Assembly: GCA_021808185.1 (NCBI GenBank)
Contig: JAKBCB010000124.1
Span: 1 to 9,013 of the forward strand
Reading direction: 5' to 3'
DNA: 9,013 bases
Source of the DNA: Pseudomonadota bacterium
Lineage (GTDB): Bacteria; Pseudomonadota; Alphaproteobacteria; Acetobacterales; Acetobacteraceae
In this document: piece by piece, positions 1 through 6,852 of the stretch
How positions within the stretch are numbered: position 1 is the first letter of the stretch
Layout of the letters: every line of letters begins with the position of its first letter
Program-made: the position numbers and the translations under genes
The notes under the pieces: generated by a model
Told to the model about the DNA's origin: nothing
Databases searched by the model: none
Seen by the model: only the letters and a program-made list of their open reading frames with translations

Positions 1-684
1 TCTGTTATCACCCTCGCCCTCGTGCTGCTGGTGCGTCTTGTGGTGATCGATGCGCAGCCGCTCACCAACGGCTTCAACGGCCTCACCGATCTCGGTACGT
101 TCCAGATCGCGGGCTTCGAGTTCGACCCGTATTCGCGCGCGACATATTACCTCGTTGCCGGAATTCTGGCGTTGGCGTTGATTGGCGGCCGTCTGCTGGT
201 GGAGACGCGGGCGGGGCTGATCCTGCAAGCGATCCGCGACGACCAGAGCCGCGCACGCTACCTCGGCTTCGATGTGCCGGTGTATCAGGTGTTCTTCTTT
301 ACCGTCTCGGCCGCGATCTCCGGTGTCGCCGGTATGCTTTACGTGATCGTCGCCGAGTTCGCTTCACCCACGTTCATGGACCTCAGCTTCTCGATCACGA
401 TGGTGGTGTGGGCTGCTCTTGGCGGGCGCTCGTCACTTCTCGGCGCCTGTATCGGCGCCATCCTGATCAACGTGGTGGCGGCGACGGTCAGCGAGACGGC
501 GACCTTCGTGGAGGCGTGGAAAGCGATCATCGGCCTCGTGTTCGTGCTGGTGGTCCTGTTCCTGCCGCGCGGGCTTGCGGGGTTCGGGCAGGACATCGCG
601 GACGCGGTTGCCGAACGCTTTGCCCGGCGCGGACAGCGCGCGCCCATCGTGACCGTCGAGGAAGCGGGGAGCCGCGCGCCATGA
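1..684 (+). CDS. urtC: Urea/short-chain amide-type ABC transporter permease (UrtC/LivM family), 5' partial
   Basis: This is the C-terminal 227 residues of an inner-membrane permease of the branched-chain amino acid/urea/amide ABC importer family. The frame is open from base 1, so the true start lies to the left and the Met at base 22 is internal. Visible family marks are the NGFNGLT stretch near the start, the cytoplasmic loop AIRDDQSRARYLGFDV that contacts the ATPases, then hydrophobic helices around AAISGVAGMLYVIVAEF and MVVWAALGGRSSLLGA, and the ending LVVLFLPRGLAG. The stop overlaps the next ATG by 4 bp (ATGA, 681-684), so it is translationally coupled to the UrtD-like ATPase. The family is clear. 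The substrate (urea, short amide or amino acid) is inferred from the UrtD/UrtE-type ATPases and the amidase gene that follow. Confidence 0.88.
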   Translation, partial: SVITLALVLLVRLVVIDAQPLTNGFNGLTDLGTFQIAGFEFDPYSRATYYLVAGILALALIGGRLLVETRAGLILQAIRDDQSRARYLGFDVPVYQVFFFTVSAAISGVAGMLYVIVAEFASPTFMDLSFSITMVVWAALGGRSSLLGACIGAILINVVAATVSETATFVEAWKAIIGLVFVLVVLFLPRGLAGFGQDIADAVAERFARRGQRAPIVTVEEAGSRAP

Positions 685-1439
685 CCGTCGCCTTGACCAT
701 CGATGGTATCGGTGTCTCGTTCGTCGGCGTGAAGGCGGTCGATGGCGTCTCGATGCTGGTCAACCAGGGCGAACTGCGCGTTTTGCTCGGCGCCAACGGT
801 GCCGGCAAGACCACGCTGATGGACCTGATCTCCGGCAAGACCCGCAGCACCGAAGGGCGGGTGTACTTGTTCGAGCGGGATATCACCAACTGGAGCCCGC
901 ACCGCATTGCCCGCGCGGGCGTCGGAAGAAAATTCCAGATCCCGAGCGTATTCCGAGACTTCACCGTGCGCGGCAACCTCGATGTGGCAAGCTGCGCCGA
1001 CCCGCGGGTGCGCGCCAATCTCGGCATCGGCATCCCGCGCGCGCGCCGCGCCCGCATCGACGAGGTGCTGGAGCTGACCGGGCTGGCCGATGTCGCCGAA
1101 ACGCAGGCGGCCAATCTCAGTCATGGCCAAACCCAGTGGCTCGAACTCGGGATGTTGATCGTGCAGGATCCAAAAGTGCTGCTGCTCGACGAACCGACCG
1201 CGGGAATGACCCAGGCCGAGACCCATAAGACGGCGGAGATCATCAAGGGGTTGCGCGGACAGCACACCATCCTCGTCGTCGAGCACGACATGGCGTTCGT
1301 GCGCGAGATCGCGGAGCAAATCACGGTGATGCATCTTGGCAAGGTGCTGGCGGAAGGCGATATCGCCTCGATCGAGGGGAACGAGGCCGTGCGCCGCGCC
1401 TATCTCGGTTCGCACGGCATCGCGGCGGAGGCGGTCTGA
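681..1439 (+). CDS. urtD: ABC transporter ATP-binding protein, UrtD type
   Basis: A 252-aa nucleotide-binding subunit that powers the importer from the cytoplasmic face. Walker A is GANGAGKT at residues 37-44, the Q-loop Gln is 86, the signature LSHGQ is at 146-150, Walker B LLLDEP is at 167-172, and the H-loop His is 202. The segment LSHGQTQWLELGMLIVQDPK is close to the UrtD pattern (urea importer), where LivG proteins usually have LSYGQQR. This supports a urea or amide importer over an amino acid importer. The ATG at 681 was chosen because it overlaps the permease stop (ATGA), is preceded by GGGGAG at 666-671, and begins a normal-length protein. The same frame is open further upstream (from 408), but that part lies inside the permease gene. 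The stop abuts the next start directly. Confidence 0.9.
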   Translation: MTVALTIDGIGVSFVGVKAVDGVSMLVNQGELRVLLGANGAGKTTLMDLISGKTRSTEGRVYLFERDITNWSPHRIARAGVGRKFQIPSVFRDFTVRGNLDVASCADPRVRANLGIGIPRARRARIDEVLELTGLADVAETQAANLSHGQTQWLELGMLIVQDPKVLLLDEPTAGMTQAETHKTAEIIKGLRGQHTILVVEHDMAFVREIAEQITVMHLGKVLAEGDIASIEGNEAVRRAYLGSHGIAAEAV

Positions 1440-2135
1440 ATGCTGGCCCTGCGCGATGTGGACAGCTTCTACGGCCGCAGCCATGCGCTGCATGGCGTGA
1501 CGATGGCGGTGGCCGACCGAGCCATCGCCGCCGTGCTCGGCCGCAACGGCGTTGGCAAGACCACGCTGCTCAAGACCATCATGGGCCTCATCGATCGCAT
1601 GGTCGGCCGGATCGAGTTGCAGGGCATCGACGTTTCGGCGGAACCGGCATTCCGCCGCGCCCGACTCGGCATCGCCTACGTGCCGCAGGGCCGCGAGATC
1701 ATTCCCGATTTCACGATCCGCGAAAACATCCTGATGGGCGCCTTCGCGCGCCGCGACGGCAAGCGCGCCATCCCGGATATCGTGCCGCAACTCTTCCCGT
1801 ATCTGGCGCGGAATCTCGATCGGCCGGGCGGCGTTCTATCTGGCGGCCAGCAGCAGCAACTGGCGATCGCGCGCGCGCTTGCCGCGGAACCGAAGGTGTT
1901 GTTGCTCGACGAGCCGACCGAGGGCATCCAGCCCAACATCGTCGAGGAGATCGAGGCGCTGATCCTGCGTCTGAACAAGGAGATCGGCATCACGGTGATC
2001 CTCGTCGAGCAGAACGTGAGCTTCGCGCGCCGCGCCGCGGATGCCTTCGTGATGATGGAGAAGGGGCGCGTCGTCGCCTCGGGCGCAATCGCCGGATTGA
2101 CCGACGAGATTGTCCACCGGCACATGGCCGTCTGA
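1440..2135 (+). CDS. urtE: ABC transporter ATP-binding protein, UrtE type
   Basis: A 231-aa second ATPase of the importer. Walker A is GRNGVGKT (34-41), followed by VPQGREIIPDFTIRENI with the Q-loop Gln at 83, then signature LSGGQQQQ (133-140), Walker B VLLLDEP (153-159) and TEGIQPNIVEEI. The GREI...ENI, SGGQQQQLAIARAL and TEGIQP blocks are typical of UrtE and the related amide-transport FmdF proteins. The usual H-loop His is Gln191 in LVEQN, as is common in LivF/UrtE proteins, so this is not a defect. The start abuts the UrtD stop with no gap; a GGAGG at 1427-1431 serves as ribosome binding site. The amidase gene begins 37 bp downstream, so the transporter and amidase very likely share a transcript. 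Confidence 0.9.
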   Translation: MLALRDVDSFYGRSHALHGVTMAVADRAIAAVLGRNGVGKTTLLKTIMGLIDRMVGRIELQGIDVSAEPAFRRARLGIAYVPQGREIIPDFTIRENILMGAFARRDGKRAIPDIVPQLFPYLARNLDRPGGVLSGGQQQQLAIARALAAEPKVLLLDEPTEGIQPNIVEEIEALILRLNKEIGITVILVEQNVSFARRAADAFVMMEKGRVVASGAIAGLTDEIVHRHMAV

Positions 2136-2172
2136 CCGACGGGCGGCGCATAAGCAAAAGCAGGAGAAACCA

Positions 2173-3210
2173 ATGATACACGGCGATATCAGCAGCAGCA
2201 ACGACACCGTCGGAGTGGCGGTCGTCAACTACAAAATGCCGCGTCTGCACACGCGCGAGGAGGTTCTCGCGAATGCCCGCAAGATCGGTGAGATGCTGGT
2301 CGGCATGAAGGCCGGCCTGCCCGGCATGGATCTGGTGATCTTCCCGGAATACTCGACGCACGGGATCATGTACGACAGCGCCGAGATGTATGCCACGGCA
2401 TCGAGCGTTCCGGGGGAGGAGACCGAGATCTTCGCCGAGGCGTGCCGCAAGGCGAAGGTGTGGGGCGTGTTCTCGCTGACCGGCGAGCGGCACGAGGAGC
2501 ATCCGCACAAGGCGCCGTACAACACGCTGATCCTGATGAACGACAAGGGCGAGATCGTTCAGAAGTACCGCAAGATCATGCCCTGGGTGCCCATCGAGGG
2601 CTGGTATCCCGGCAACTGCACCTACGTTTCGGAAGGCCCGAAGGGCCTGAAGGTCAGCCTGATCATCTGCGACGACGGCAACTATCCCGAGATCTGGCGC
2701 GACTGCGCGATGCGCGGCGCTGAGCTGATCGTTCGTTGCCAGGGCTACATGTATCCCGCCAAGGAGCAGCAGATTCTGATCTCCAAGGCGATGGCCTTTG
2801 CCAACAACACCTACGTGGCCGTCGCCAACGCGGCCGGCTTCGATGGCGTATATTCGTATTTCGGCCACTCGGCGATCATCGGCTTCGATGGCCGCACCCT
2901 CGGCGAATGCGGCGAGGAGGAATACGGGGTGCAGTACGCCGCCCTTTCGAAGTCGTTGATCCGCGACTTCCGCCGCACCGGGCAGTCGGAGAACCATTTG
3001 TTCAAGCTGCTGCATCGCGGATATACCGGAAAGATCAACTCCGGCGAGGGCGACAAGGGCGTCGCCGCGTGCCCGTACGACTTCTATGCCAAGTGGATTT
3101 CCGACCCCGAGGCGGCGCGCGAGATGGTTGAGTCCTTCACGCGCCCGACCGTGGGGACGGAGGAATGCCCGATCGACGGCATTCCCAACGAGACCACCCG
3201 CCACCGCTGA
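2173..3210 (+). CDS. amiE: Aliphatic amidase (acylamide amidohydrolase, EC 3.5.1.4)
   Basis: A 345-aa cytoplasmic nitrilase-superfamily enzyme that hydrolyses short aliphatic amides to ammonia and the carboxylic acid. It is nearly co-linear with Pseudomonas aeruginosa AmiE from the first residues (HGDISSSNDTVGVAVVNYK). The catalytic residues fall at the same numbers: Glu59 (FPEYS), Lys134 (KYRKI), Glu142 (PIEGWYPG) and Cys166 (LIICDDGNYPEIW). The long C-terminal arm typical of AmiE is present. The related formamidase AmiF has a different N-terminus, so AmiE fits better. The ATG at 2173 was chosen over an in-frame ATG at 2110, which lies inside urtE. It has a strong AGGAG at 2162-2166 with 6-nt spacing and gives the family's normal start. 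No AmiC/AmiR-type regulator is in the window. Preferred substrates (acetamide, formamide, propionamide) cannot be read from the sequence. Confidence 0.97.
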   Translation: MIHGDISSSNDTVGVAVVNYKMPRLHTREEVLANARKIGEMLVGMKAGLPGMDLVIFPEYSTHGIMYDSAEMYATASSVPGEETEIFAEACRKAKVWGVFSLTGERHEEHPHKAPYNTLILMNDKGEIVQKYRKIMPWVPIEGWYPGNCTYVSEGPKGLKVSLIICDDGNYPEIWRDCAMRGAELIVRCQGYMYPAKEQQILISKAMAFANNTYVAVANAAGFDGVYSYFGHSAIIGFDGRTLGECGEEEYGVQYAALSKSLIRDFRRTGQSENHLFKLLHRGYTGKINSGEGDKGVAACPYDFYAKWISDPEAAREMVESFTRPTVGTEECPIDGIPNETTRHR

Positions 3211-3218
3211 ACCGCGTA

Positions 3219-3244
3219 GCCCCGGCCGTGCGCGCGGCCGGGGC
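3219..3244 (+). promoter_or_regulatory. GC-rich hairpin in the amiE-ureE-like gap
   Basis: A perfect 10-bp inverted repeat (gccccggccg at 3219-3228, its complement at 3235-3244) with a 6-base loop lies 8 bp after the amiE stop. There is no T-run on either side, so it is not a standard intrinsic terminator. It may act as a partial or factor-dependent terminator, or as a 3' stabiliser of the amiE message that lowers expression of the next gene. The structure is seen directly; its role is inferred. Confidence 0.55.
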
Positions 3245-3277
3245 AATGTGCGCCGTTCGGATCACAGGGGGGGCGGA

Positions 3278-3742
3278 ATGCTGCGGATCGAACGTGTTCT
3301 TGGCAGCCGCCTTGAGACGCATCTTGCGGAACCGCTGCACGATCTCGAACATCGCGGCGCGGTGGATGTGCTGCCGCTCGCCCACGGCGATATCAGCCGT
3401 AGGCGGATGCGCGTAAGGACGCGCGGCGGTCAGCAACTCGCCATGTCGCTGCCGTGCGATCAAGCGTTGTTCGACGGCGCCGTGCTGTTGCTGGAGGCCG
3501 AGCGCGCGATTGTCGTGCGCGTGAACACCGAACGCTGGCTGCGGCTGTCGCCACGGTCGATCGCGGACGCAATGGAAATTGGCTACCACGCGGGAAACCT
3601 GCATTGGCGGGTCCGCTTCGCCGGTGAGTGTTTGCTCGTCGCGCTCGAAGCGCGGGCGGAAGATTATCTCGCGCATCTCGGCAACATGGTCACCGAACGT
3701 CGTGTCGGAACCACGATCGTCGCCGAGGGCGAGGACGCATGA
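3278..3742 (+). CDS. UreE-like urease accessory protein (nickel metallochaperone family)
   Basis: A 154-aa protein with the two-part layout of UreE. A beta-rich N-terminal part contains LPLAHGDISRRRMRVRTRGG (32-51), comparable to the 'LPRG..L..GD.L' region of UreE. The ferredoxin-like C-terminal part contains AMEIGYHAGNLHWRVRF (98-114), matching the UreE block 'A-Y-H-x-G-N-x-H'. His109 of GNLH aligns with the nickel-binding His96 of Klebsiella UreE. The His-rich C-terminal tail of many UreEs is absent. UreE delivers Ni(II) to urease with UreD/F/G; no urease structural gene is in the window. The start at 3278 follows a G7 run (3267-3273) that can serve as ribosome binding site; the frame is open upstream but inside amiE. 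The stop overlaps a short ORF by ATGA. The family call is good; nickel delivery to urease is not established, because the gene is linked to an amidase. Confidence 0.75.
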   Translation: MLRIERVLGSRLETHLAEPLHDLEHRGAVDVLPLAHGDISRRRMRVRTRGGQQLAMSLPCDQALFDGAVLLLEAERAIVVRVNTERWLRLSPRSIADAMEIGYHAGNLHWRVRFAGECLLVALEARAEDYLAHLGNMVTERRVGTTIVAEGEDA

Positions 3743-3855
3743 TCCGGATGCTCCACGCCATCGGACCGGCGGGCAGCGCGTTCCCGCGCGGCTTCGGGCG
3801 GGTTGGGGACGTTCCTCGCGATGGCGCCGGACACATAGGCGTCAGCGTCGCGTGA
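3739..3855 (+). pseudogene. Short ORF coupled to the UreE-like gene; possible truncated ureF remnant
   Basis: A 38-codon ORF whose ATG overlaps the UreE-like stop (ATGA, 3739-3742), in the position where ureF usually follows ureE. The peptide begins MIRMLHAIGPAGSAFPRGFG. This faintly recalls the UreF N-terminus, a leucine-rich helix followed by 'SPALPVGxFxxS', but it carries extra residues and then loses any likeness. Its last 14 bases overlap the end of the convergent CbbO-like gene. It could be a ureF start cut off by a rearrangement, or a chance ORF in G+C-rich DNA. I do not assign a function. Its ATGA coupling and position are visible; the UreF link is speculation. Confidence 0.25.
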
Positions 3856-6052
3856 GCCGGAAATACAAGTCGGATAGTCGCGCCGGCAGGTCCTCCAGCC
3901 GCCGCAACGCGACATGGCCGGAGCGCCCGAACATGCGGGCGGCGGTGTCCGCACCCGCCGTGCCCAATACCACGGCGAAGGCGTCGATGCCGCGTGCGCG
4001 CAACCCCAGCACGGCGCGGCGGCTGTCCTCCACGAGGTCGGCAGGGTCCGGCACGTCGATGTCGGACGGCTCGCCATCGGTCAGCACCAGCACCAGGCGA
4101 CGATAGCTGCGCACACCGGCGAGGTCCGCGCCCGCATGGCGCAGCGCCGCGCCCAGCCGCGTGGACAGCCCCGGTGTCAGCCCGGCCAGCCTCGCCTGGG
4201 TCGCCACCGCGAACGGCTCGGCAAAATCCTTGATGCGGGTCAGCCGCACCTGCTCGCGCCCGTCGGAGGCGAAGGCCATGAGCGCGAACGGGTCGCCGAG
4301 CCGCGCCATCGCCTCGGCCAGCAGCGCCACGGCCACCCGCTCGGTCTCCAGCACGCCGCCGTCGCCGGTGGAGGCCGAGACATCCACCAGGACCACTGTC
4401 GCCAGATCGCGGTTGCACAGCGCGGAGCCGCGATACACGTGCTCGCCGGGCAACTCGCCGGCCGCCCGCGCCACCTCGGCGTCAAGCACCGCGTCCATGT
4501 CCAGTTCCATGCCGTCCGGCTGGCGCTTCAGCCGCCGCGGTCGGCCGGGGCGGGCGGCGCGCACCAGCCGGTCGATGCGCCGACGCAGATCGGGCGCCGC
4601 ATCGAGCGCCGTTGCCACCTGGCGCGCGTCGCCGAGCCGGGCGGGTACGTCGCGCACACAGGTCCACTCCGGCCGCTCCACACCCTGCGCCCTGTCCCAT
4701 TCCGGGTAGCGGGCGAGCACCGTGCCGTCGGCGTGGGCCGCGGCGGCCGGCCGGGCACGTGCGGTGTCGGCTCCGGTTCCCGCCGTGTCGGCGCCGCCTT
4801 CGCCGGCCTCCTGCCGCAGCCGCGCGGCCTCCACCATCAGGTCGAGCAACTCGGGCGGGGTCTCCGCCCGCTCACCGAAATCCCACAGGCCCAGCCCGTC
4901 GTCGCGGTACGCCGGCTCGATCACGTGGGTGCGGGCGTTGAACTGTAGCCGCATCTGCCCCAGGTCGTTGCCAAGCAGCCCGCCGATGCGGCGGCTGGCG
5001 GCCGGGTCGAACGGAGCCGCCGCAGCCATCAGCGCGCGGCCCTTGGCGACGAAGCCGTGGCTGTCCTGGTAATCCGGGTCGAACAGAGCGCGGGCAAGGC
5101 GGGCGAGCAGGGCGGGGATGGTGCCGCCCTCCGGCGGCGCCACGTGAAACGGCGCCCAGAGCCGGCGCAGGCCGGGAAAACGCCGCAGCGCCAGCGCTTC
5201 CACGCGGGCGTCCTCGATCAGGCCGACCAGCACCAGTTGCAACGGCTTGAGCGTGCCGACCGGCTGACGTGGAGCGCCCGCCATGAGGTGCGCGAGCGCG
5301 TGCGCCACCGTCGCGCGGAACACAGCGCCCTGCGCGGCCTGCGGCACCCCCGGAAAACTCTCCGGCAGCAGCACGACGCCGTCGGACAGACTGGCCCGGC
5401 GCGGCGGCGGGCGGCCTGGGGCGGCCGGCAGCGGGCGCAATGCCGGCACCCGCCCCCAAAGCGCGGTGCCGAACAGTTTCAGGAGGCGTTCATGTGCCGA
5501 AAATCCCGCCCCGGCGCCTTGCGCGAGCGCCTGTCGCGCCAGCTTGCTGGTGAGCGCGAAGAAGGCCGCGCGGCGCGCCTTGTCCCGCCCCGCCGCCTTC
5601 AGCCCGAGGGCAACGAAGTCGGCAAACCCTTCCCCGCCGACCGCCCCGACGATGGCCGCGGCGTTGGCCGTGGCCGGGGCGAGGACATCCGGCGCCTCGC
5701 GCGCGAGGCGGCAAAAACCCGGCCATAGCCCGCCGACCCGCAGCCGGTCCCAGGTGTCGAGGCAGGCGATGGTTGGCGCGGCGCCGGCATGGCGGCAGAT
5801 GTCCGTTGCGTGCTCGGCCGCCTCGGCGAGCGCGGCCGCCGGGCCGCGCAGGCGCAGCATCGCGCCGAGGCACGCCGCGCCCGCGTTGGCGTGCAACAGT
5901 GCGAGCACCGCATCGGCCCATCGCGCCGCACCCGCCGCGTCGCCTTGCGCCACGACGGCGCCCCACGCCGTTTGCGCCAGCGGGTCCAAGCCCGCGCGCC
6001 CCCGCAAGGCGGCGAGCAGGCGCGGCGCGGCCGCCGCCTCGGTTGCCATCAT
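3842..6052 (-). CDS. CbbO/NorD-type von Willebrand factor A protein
   Basis: A 736-aa partner of the CbbQ-like ATPase. The C-terminal VWA domain (about 550-736) has a complete MIDAS: DVSAS with Asp557, Ser559 and Ser561, then Thr631 (GLSTRLG) and Asp659 (LTDGEPSD). The N-terminal part (1-400) is helical, with HALAH at 251-255 and IEDARVE at 279-285. An Ala/Gly/Thr-rich linker (about 415-445) separates the two. In known systems (CbbQO, NorQD) this protein carries the target-binding VWA domain and attaches to the AAA+ hexamer, which remodels a metalloenzyme or Rubisco. The start is the first ATG of an ATGATG, overlapping the CbbQ-like stop by 4 bp; the second ATG (6049) would remove one residue. 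The frame is open for another 215 codons upstream, but that region codes for the ATPase. Length fits CbbO better than the shorter NorD. The target is unknown. Confidence 0.88.
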   Translation of the reverse strand: MMATEAAAAPRLLAALRGRAGLDPLAQTAWGAVVAQGDAAGAARWADAVLALLHANAGAACLGAMLRLRGPAAALAEAAEHATDICRHAGAAPTIACLDTWDRLRVGGLWPGFCRLAREAPDVLAPATANAAAIVGAVGGEGFADFVALGLKAAGRDKARRAAFFALTSKLARQALAQGAGAGFSAHERLLKLFGTALWGRVPALRPLPAAPGRPPPRRASLSDGVVLLPESFPGVPQAAQGAVFRATVAHALAHLMAGAPRQPVGTLKPLQLVLVGLIEDARVEALALRRFPGLRRLWAPFHVAPPEGGTIPALLARLARALFDPDYQDSHGFVAKGRALMAAAAPFDPAASRRIGGLLGNDLGQMRLQFNARTHVIEPAYRDDGLGLWDFGERAETPPELLDLMVEAARLRQEAGEGGADTAGTGADTARARPAAAAHADGTVLARYPEWDRAQGVERPEWTCVRDVPARLGDARQVATALDAAPDLRRRIDRLVRAARPGRPRRLKRQPDGMELDMDAVLDAEVARAAGELPGEHVYRGSALCNRDLATVVLVDVSASTGDGGVLETERVAVALLAEAMARLGDPFALMAFASDGREQVRLTRIKDFAEPFAVATQARLAGLTPGLSTRLGAALRHAGADLAGVRSYRRLVLVLTDGEPSDIDVPDPADLVEDSRRAVLGLRARGIDAFAVVLGTAGADTAARMFGRSGHVALRRLEDLPARLSDLYFRLTRR

Positions 6053-6852
6053 TCCAGACAGGCGGCGATGGCCCCGCCCAGCGCCTCGCGCAGTTCGGCG
6101 TCGTCGGTCAGCGGCAACACCACCGCGGCCCGTGCCGCCGCCTCCAGGCCCAGGCCCGCGAGCGCAAGCCGGCCGGCATGGATCAGCATGCGGGTGGAGG
6201 CGCCTTCTTCCAGCCCCTGGCCACGCAGGTTGCGCGACCGGCGACCGATTTCGACAAGCGTCGCCGCCAGTGCCGCCCCCGCGCCGCTTTCGCGCGCGAC
6301 GATTTCCGCCTCGACATCCGCTTCGGGATAAAAGAAATCGATGCCGACGAAGCGCTGCTTCGTCGATTCCTTCAGATCCTTCACGGCACTTTGGTAGCCT
6401 GGGTTGTAGGAGATGACGATCTGGAAGTCCGCGTGCGCCGCGACCAGTTCGTTCTTCTTCTCCAGTGGCAGGACGCGGCGCGCGTCGGTCAGCGGGTGGA
6501 TCACCACCGTCGTGTCCTGCCGCGCCTCGACGATCTCGTCGATGTAGCAGATCGCGCCGCCGCGCGCCGCGAGGGTTAGCGGCCCGTCGTGCCACACTGT
6601 CTCGCCTGGCACGAGCAGGAAGCGGCCGACCAGATCGGCGGCCGTCATGTCCTCGTGTGCCGCGACGGTGATCAGCGGACGCCGCAGCCGCCACGCCATG
6701 TATTCGAGGAAGCGCGTCTTGCCGCAGCCGGTGGGGCCTTTCAGCATGACCGGCAGGCGGTGGCGGTACGCAGCCTCGAACACCGCCACCTCGTTGCCGA
6801 CGGGCCGGTAATACGGCTCGGCGGCAACGACGAAATGCTCCAGCGCGGTCAT
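6049..6852 (-). CDS. CbbQ/NorQ-type MoxR-family AAA+ ATPase
   Basis: A 267-aa AAA+ ATPase of the CbbQ/NirQ/NorQ group, close to the family's usual length. Motifs in order are Walker A GPTGCGKT (39-46), the family block ITVAAHEDMTAADLVGRFL (61-79), Walker B ICYIDEI (Asp105, Glu106), VEARQDTTVVIHPLTD (108-123), sensor-1 Asn150 in ISYNPGYQ, and STKQRF with candidate arginine finger Arg167. The C-terminal CbbQ region (RNLRGQGLEEGASTRMLI, 207-224) is present. Such proteins form hexamers that, with a CbbO/NorD partner, use ATP to remodel a client: Rubisco for CbbQO, nitric oxide reductase for NorQD. The start at 6852 overlaps the amidase stop by 4 bp (ATGA) and has no clear ribosome binding site, so translation is probably coupled. 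Neither Rubisco nor NOR genes are in the window, so the client is unknown; the amidase cotranscribed with it is a candidate by context only. Confidence 0.93.
   Translation of the reverse strand: MTALEHFVVAAEPYYRPVGNEVAVFEAAYRHRLPVMLKGPTGCGKTRFLEYMAWRLRRPLITVAAHEDMTAADLVGRFLLVPGETVWHDGPLTLAARGGAICYIDEIVEARQDTTVVIHPLTDARRVLPLEKKNELVAAHADFQIVISYNPGYQSAVKDLKESTKQRFVGIDFFYPEADVEAEIVARESGAGAALAATLVEIGRRSRNLRGQGLEEGASTRMLIHAGRLALAGLGLEAAARAAVVLPLTDDAELREALGGAIAACLE

Noticed and set aside
339..1790. Long open frame on the minus strand (483 codons)
   Set aside because: It lies opposite the permease and both ATPases, has His/Arg/Asp-rich composition with no family motif, and reflects G+C-rich codon bias.
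1..2135. Calling the transporter a branched-chain amino acid (Liv) system
   Set aside because: The UrtD-like LSHGQ.QWLELGM and UrtE-like SGGQQQQ/TEGIQP segments and the following amidase favour a urea/amide type, although the substrate remains unproven.
1990..3246. Long open frame on the minus strand (418 codons)
   Set aside because: It is fully antisense to amiE and the end of urtE, which have intact catalytic motifs; no recognisable domain.
3664..4077. Minus-strand frame running past the CbbO-like stop, considered as a frameshifted CbbO tail or small gene
   Set aside because: The CbbO-like protein already ends in the expected LPARLSDLYFRL region, and the frame overlaps the UreE-like gene; no motif recognised.
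5283..6416. Long open frame on the plus strand (377 codons)
   Set aside because: It is antisense to the CbbO- and CbbQ-like genes and is Arg/Pro/Ala/Ser-rich low-complexity, typical of a shadow frame.
6053..6694. Upstream extension of the CbbO-like frame (215 more codons)
   Set aside because: The region encodes the motif-rich CbbQ-like ATPase in another frame; the ATGA overlap at 6049-6052 marks the real start.
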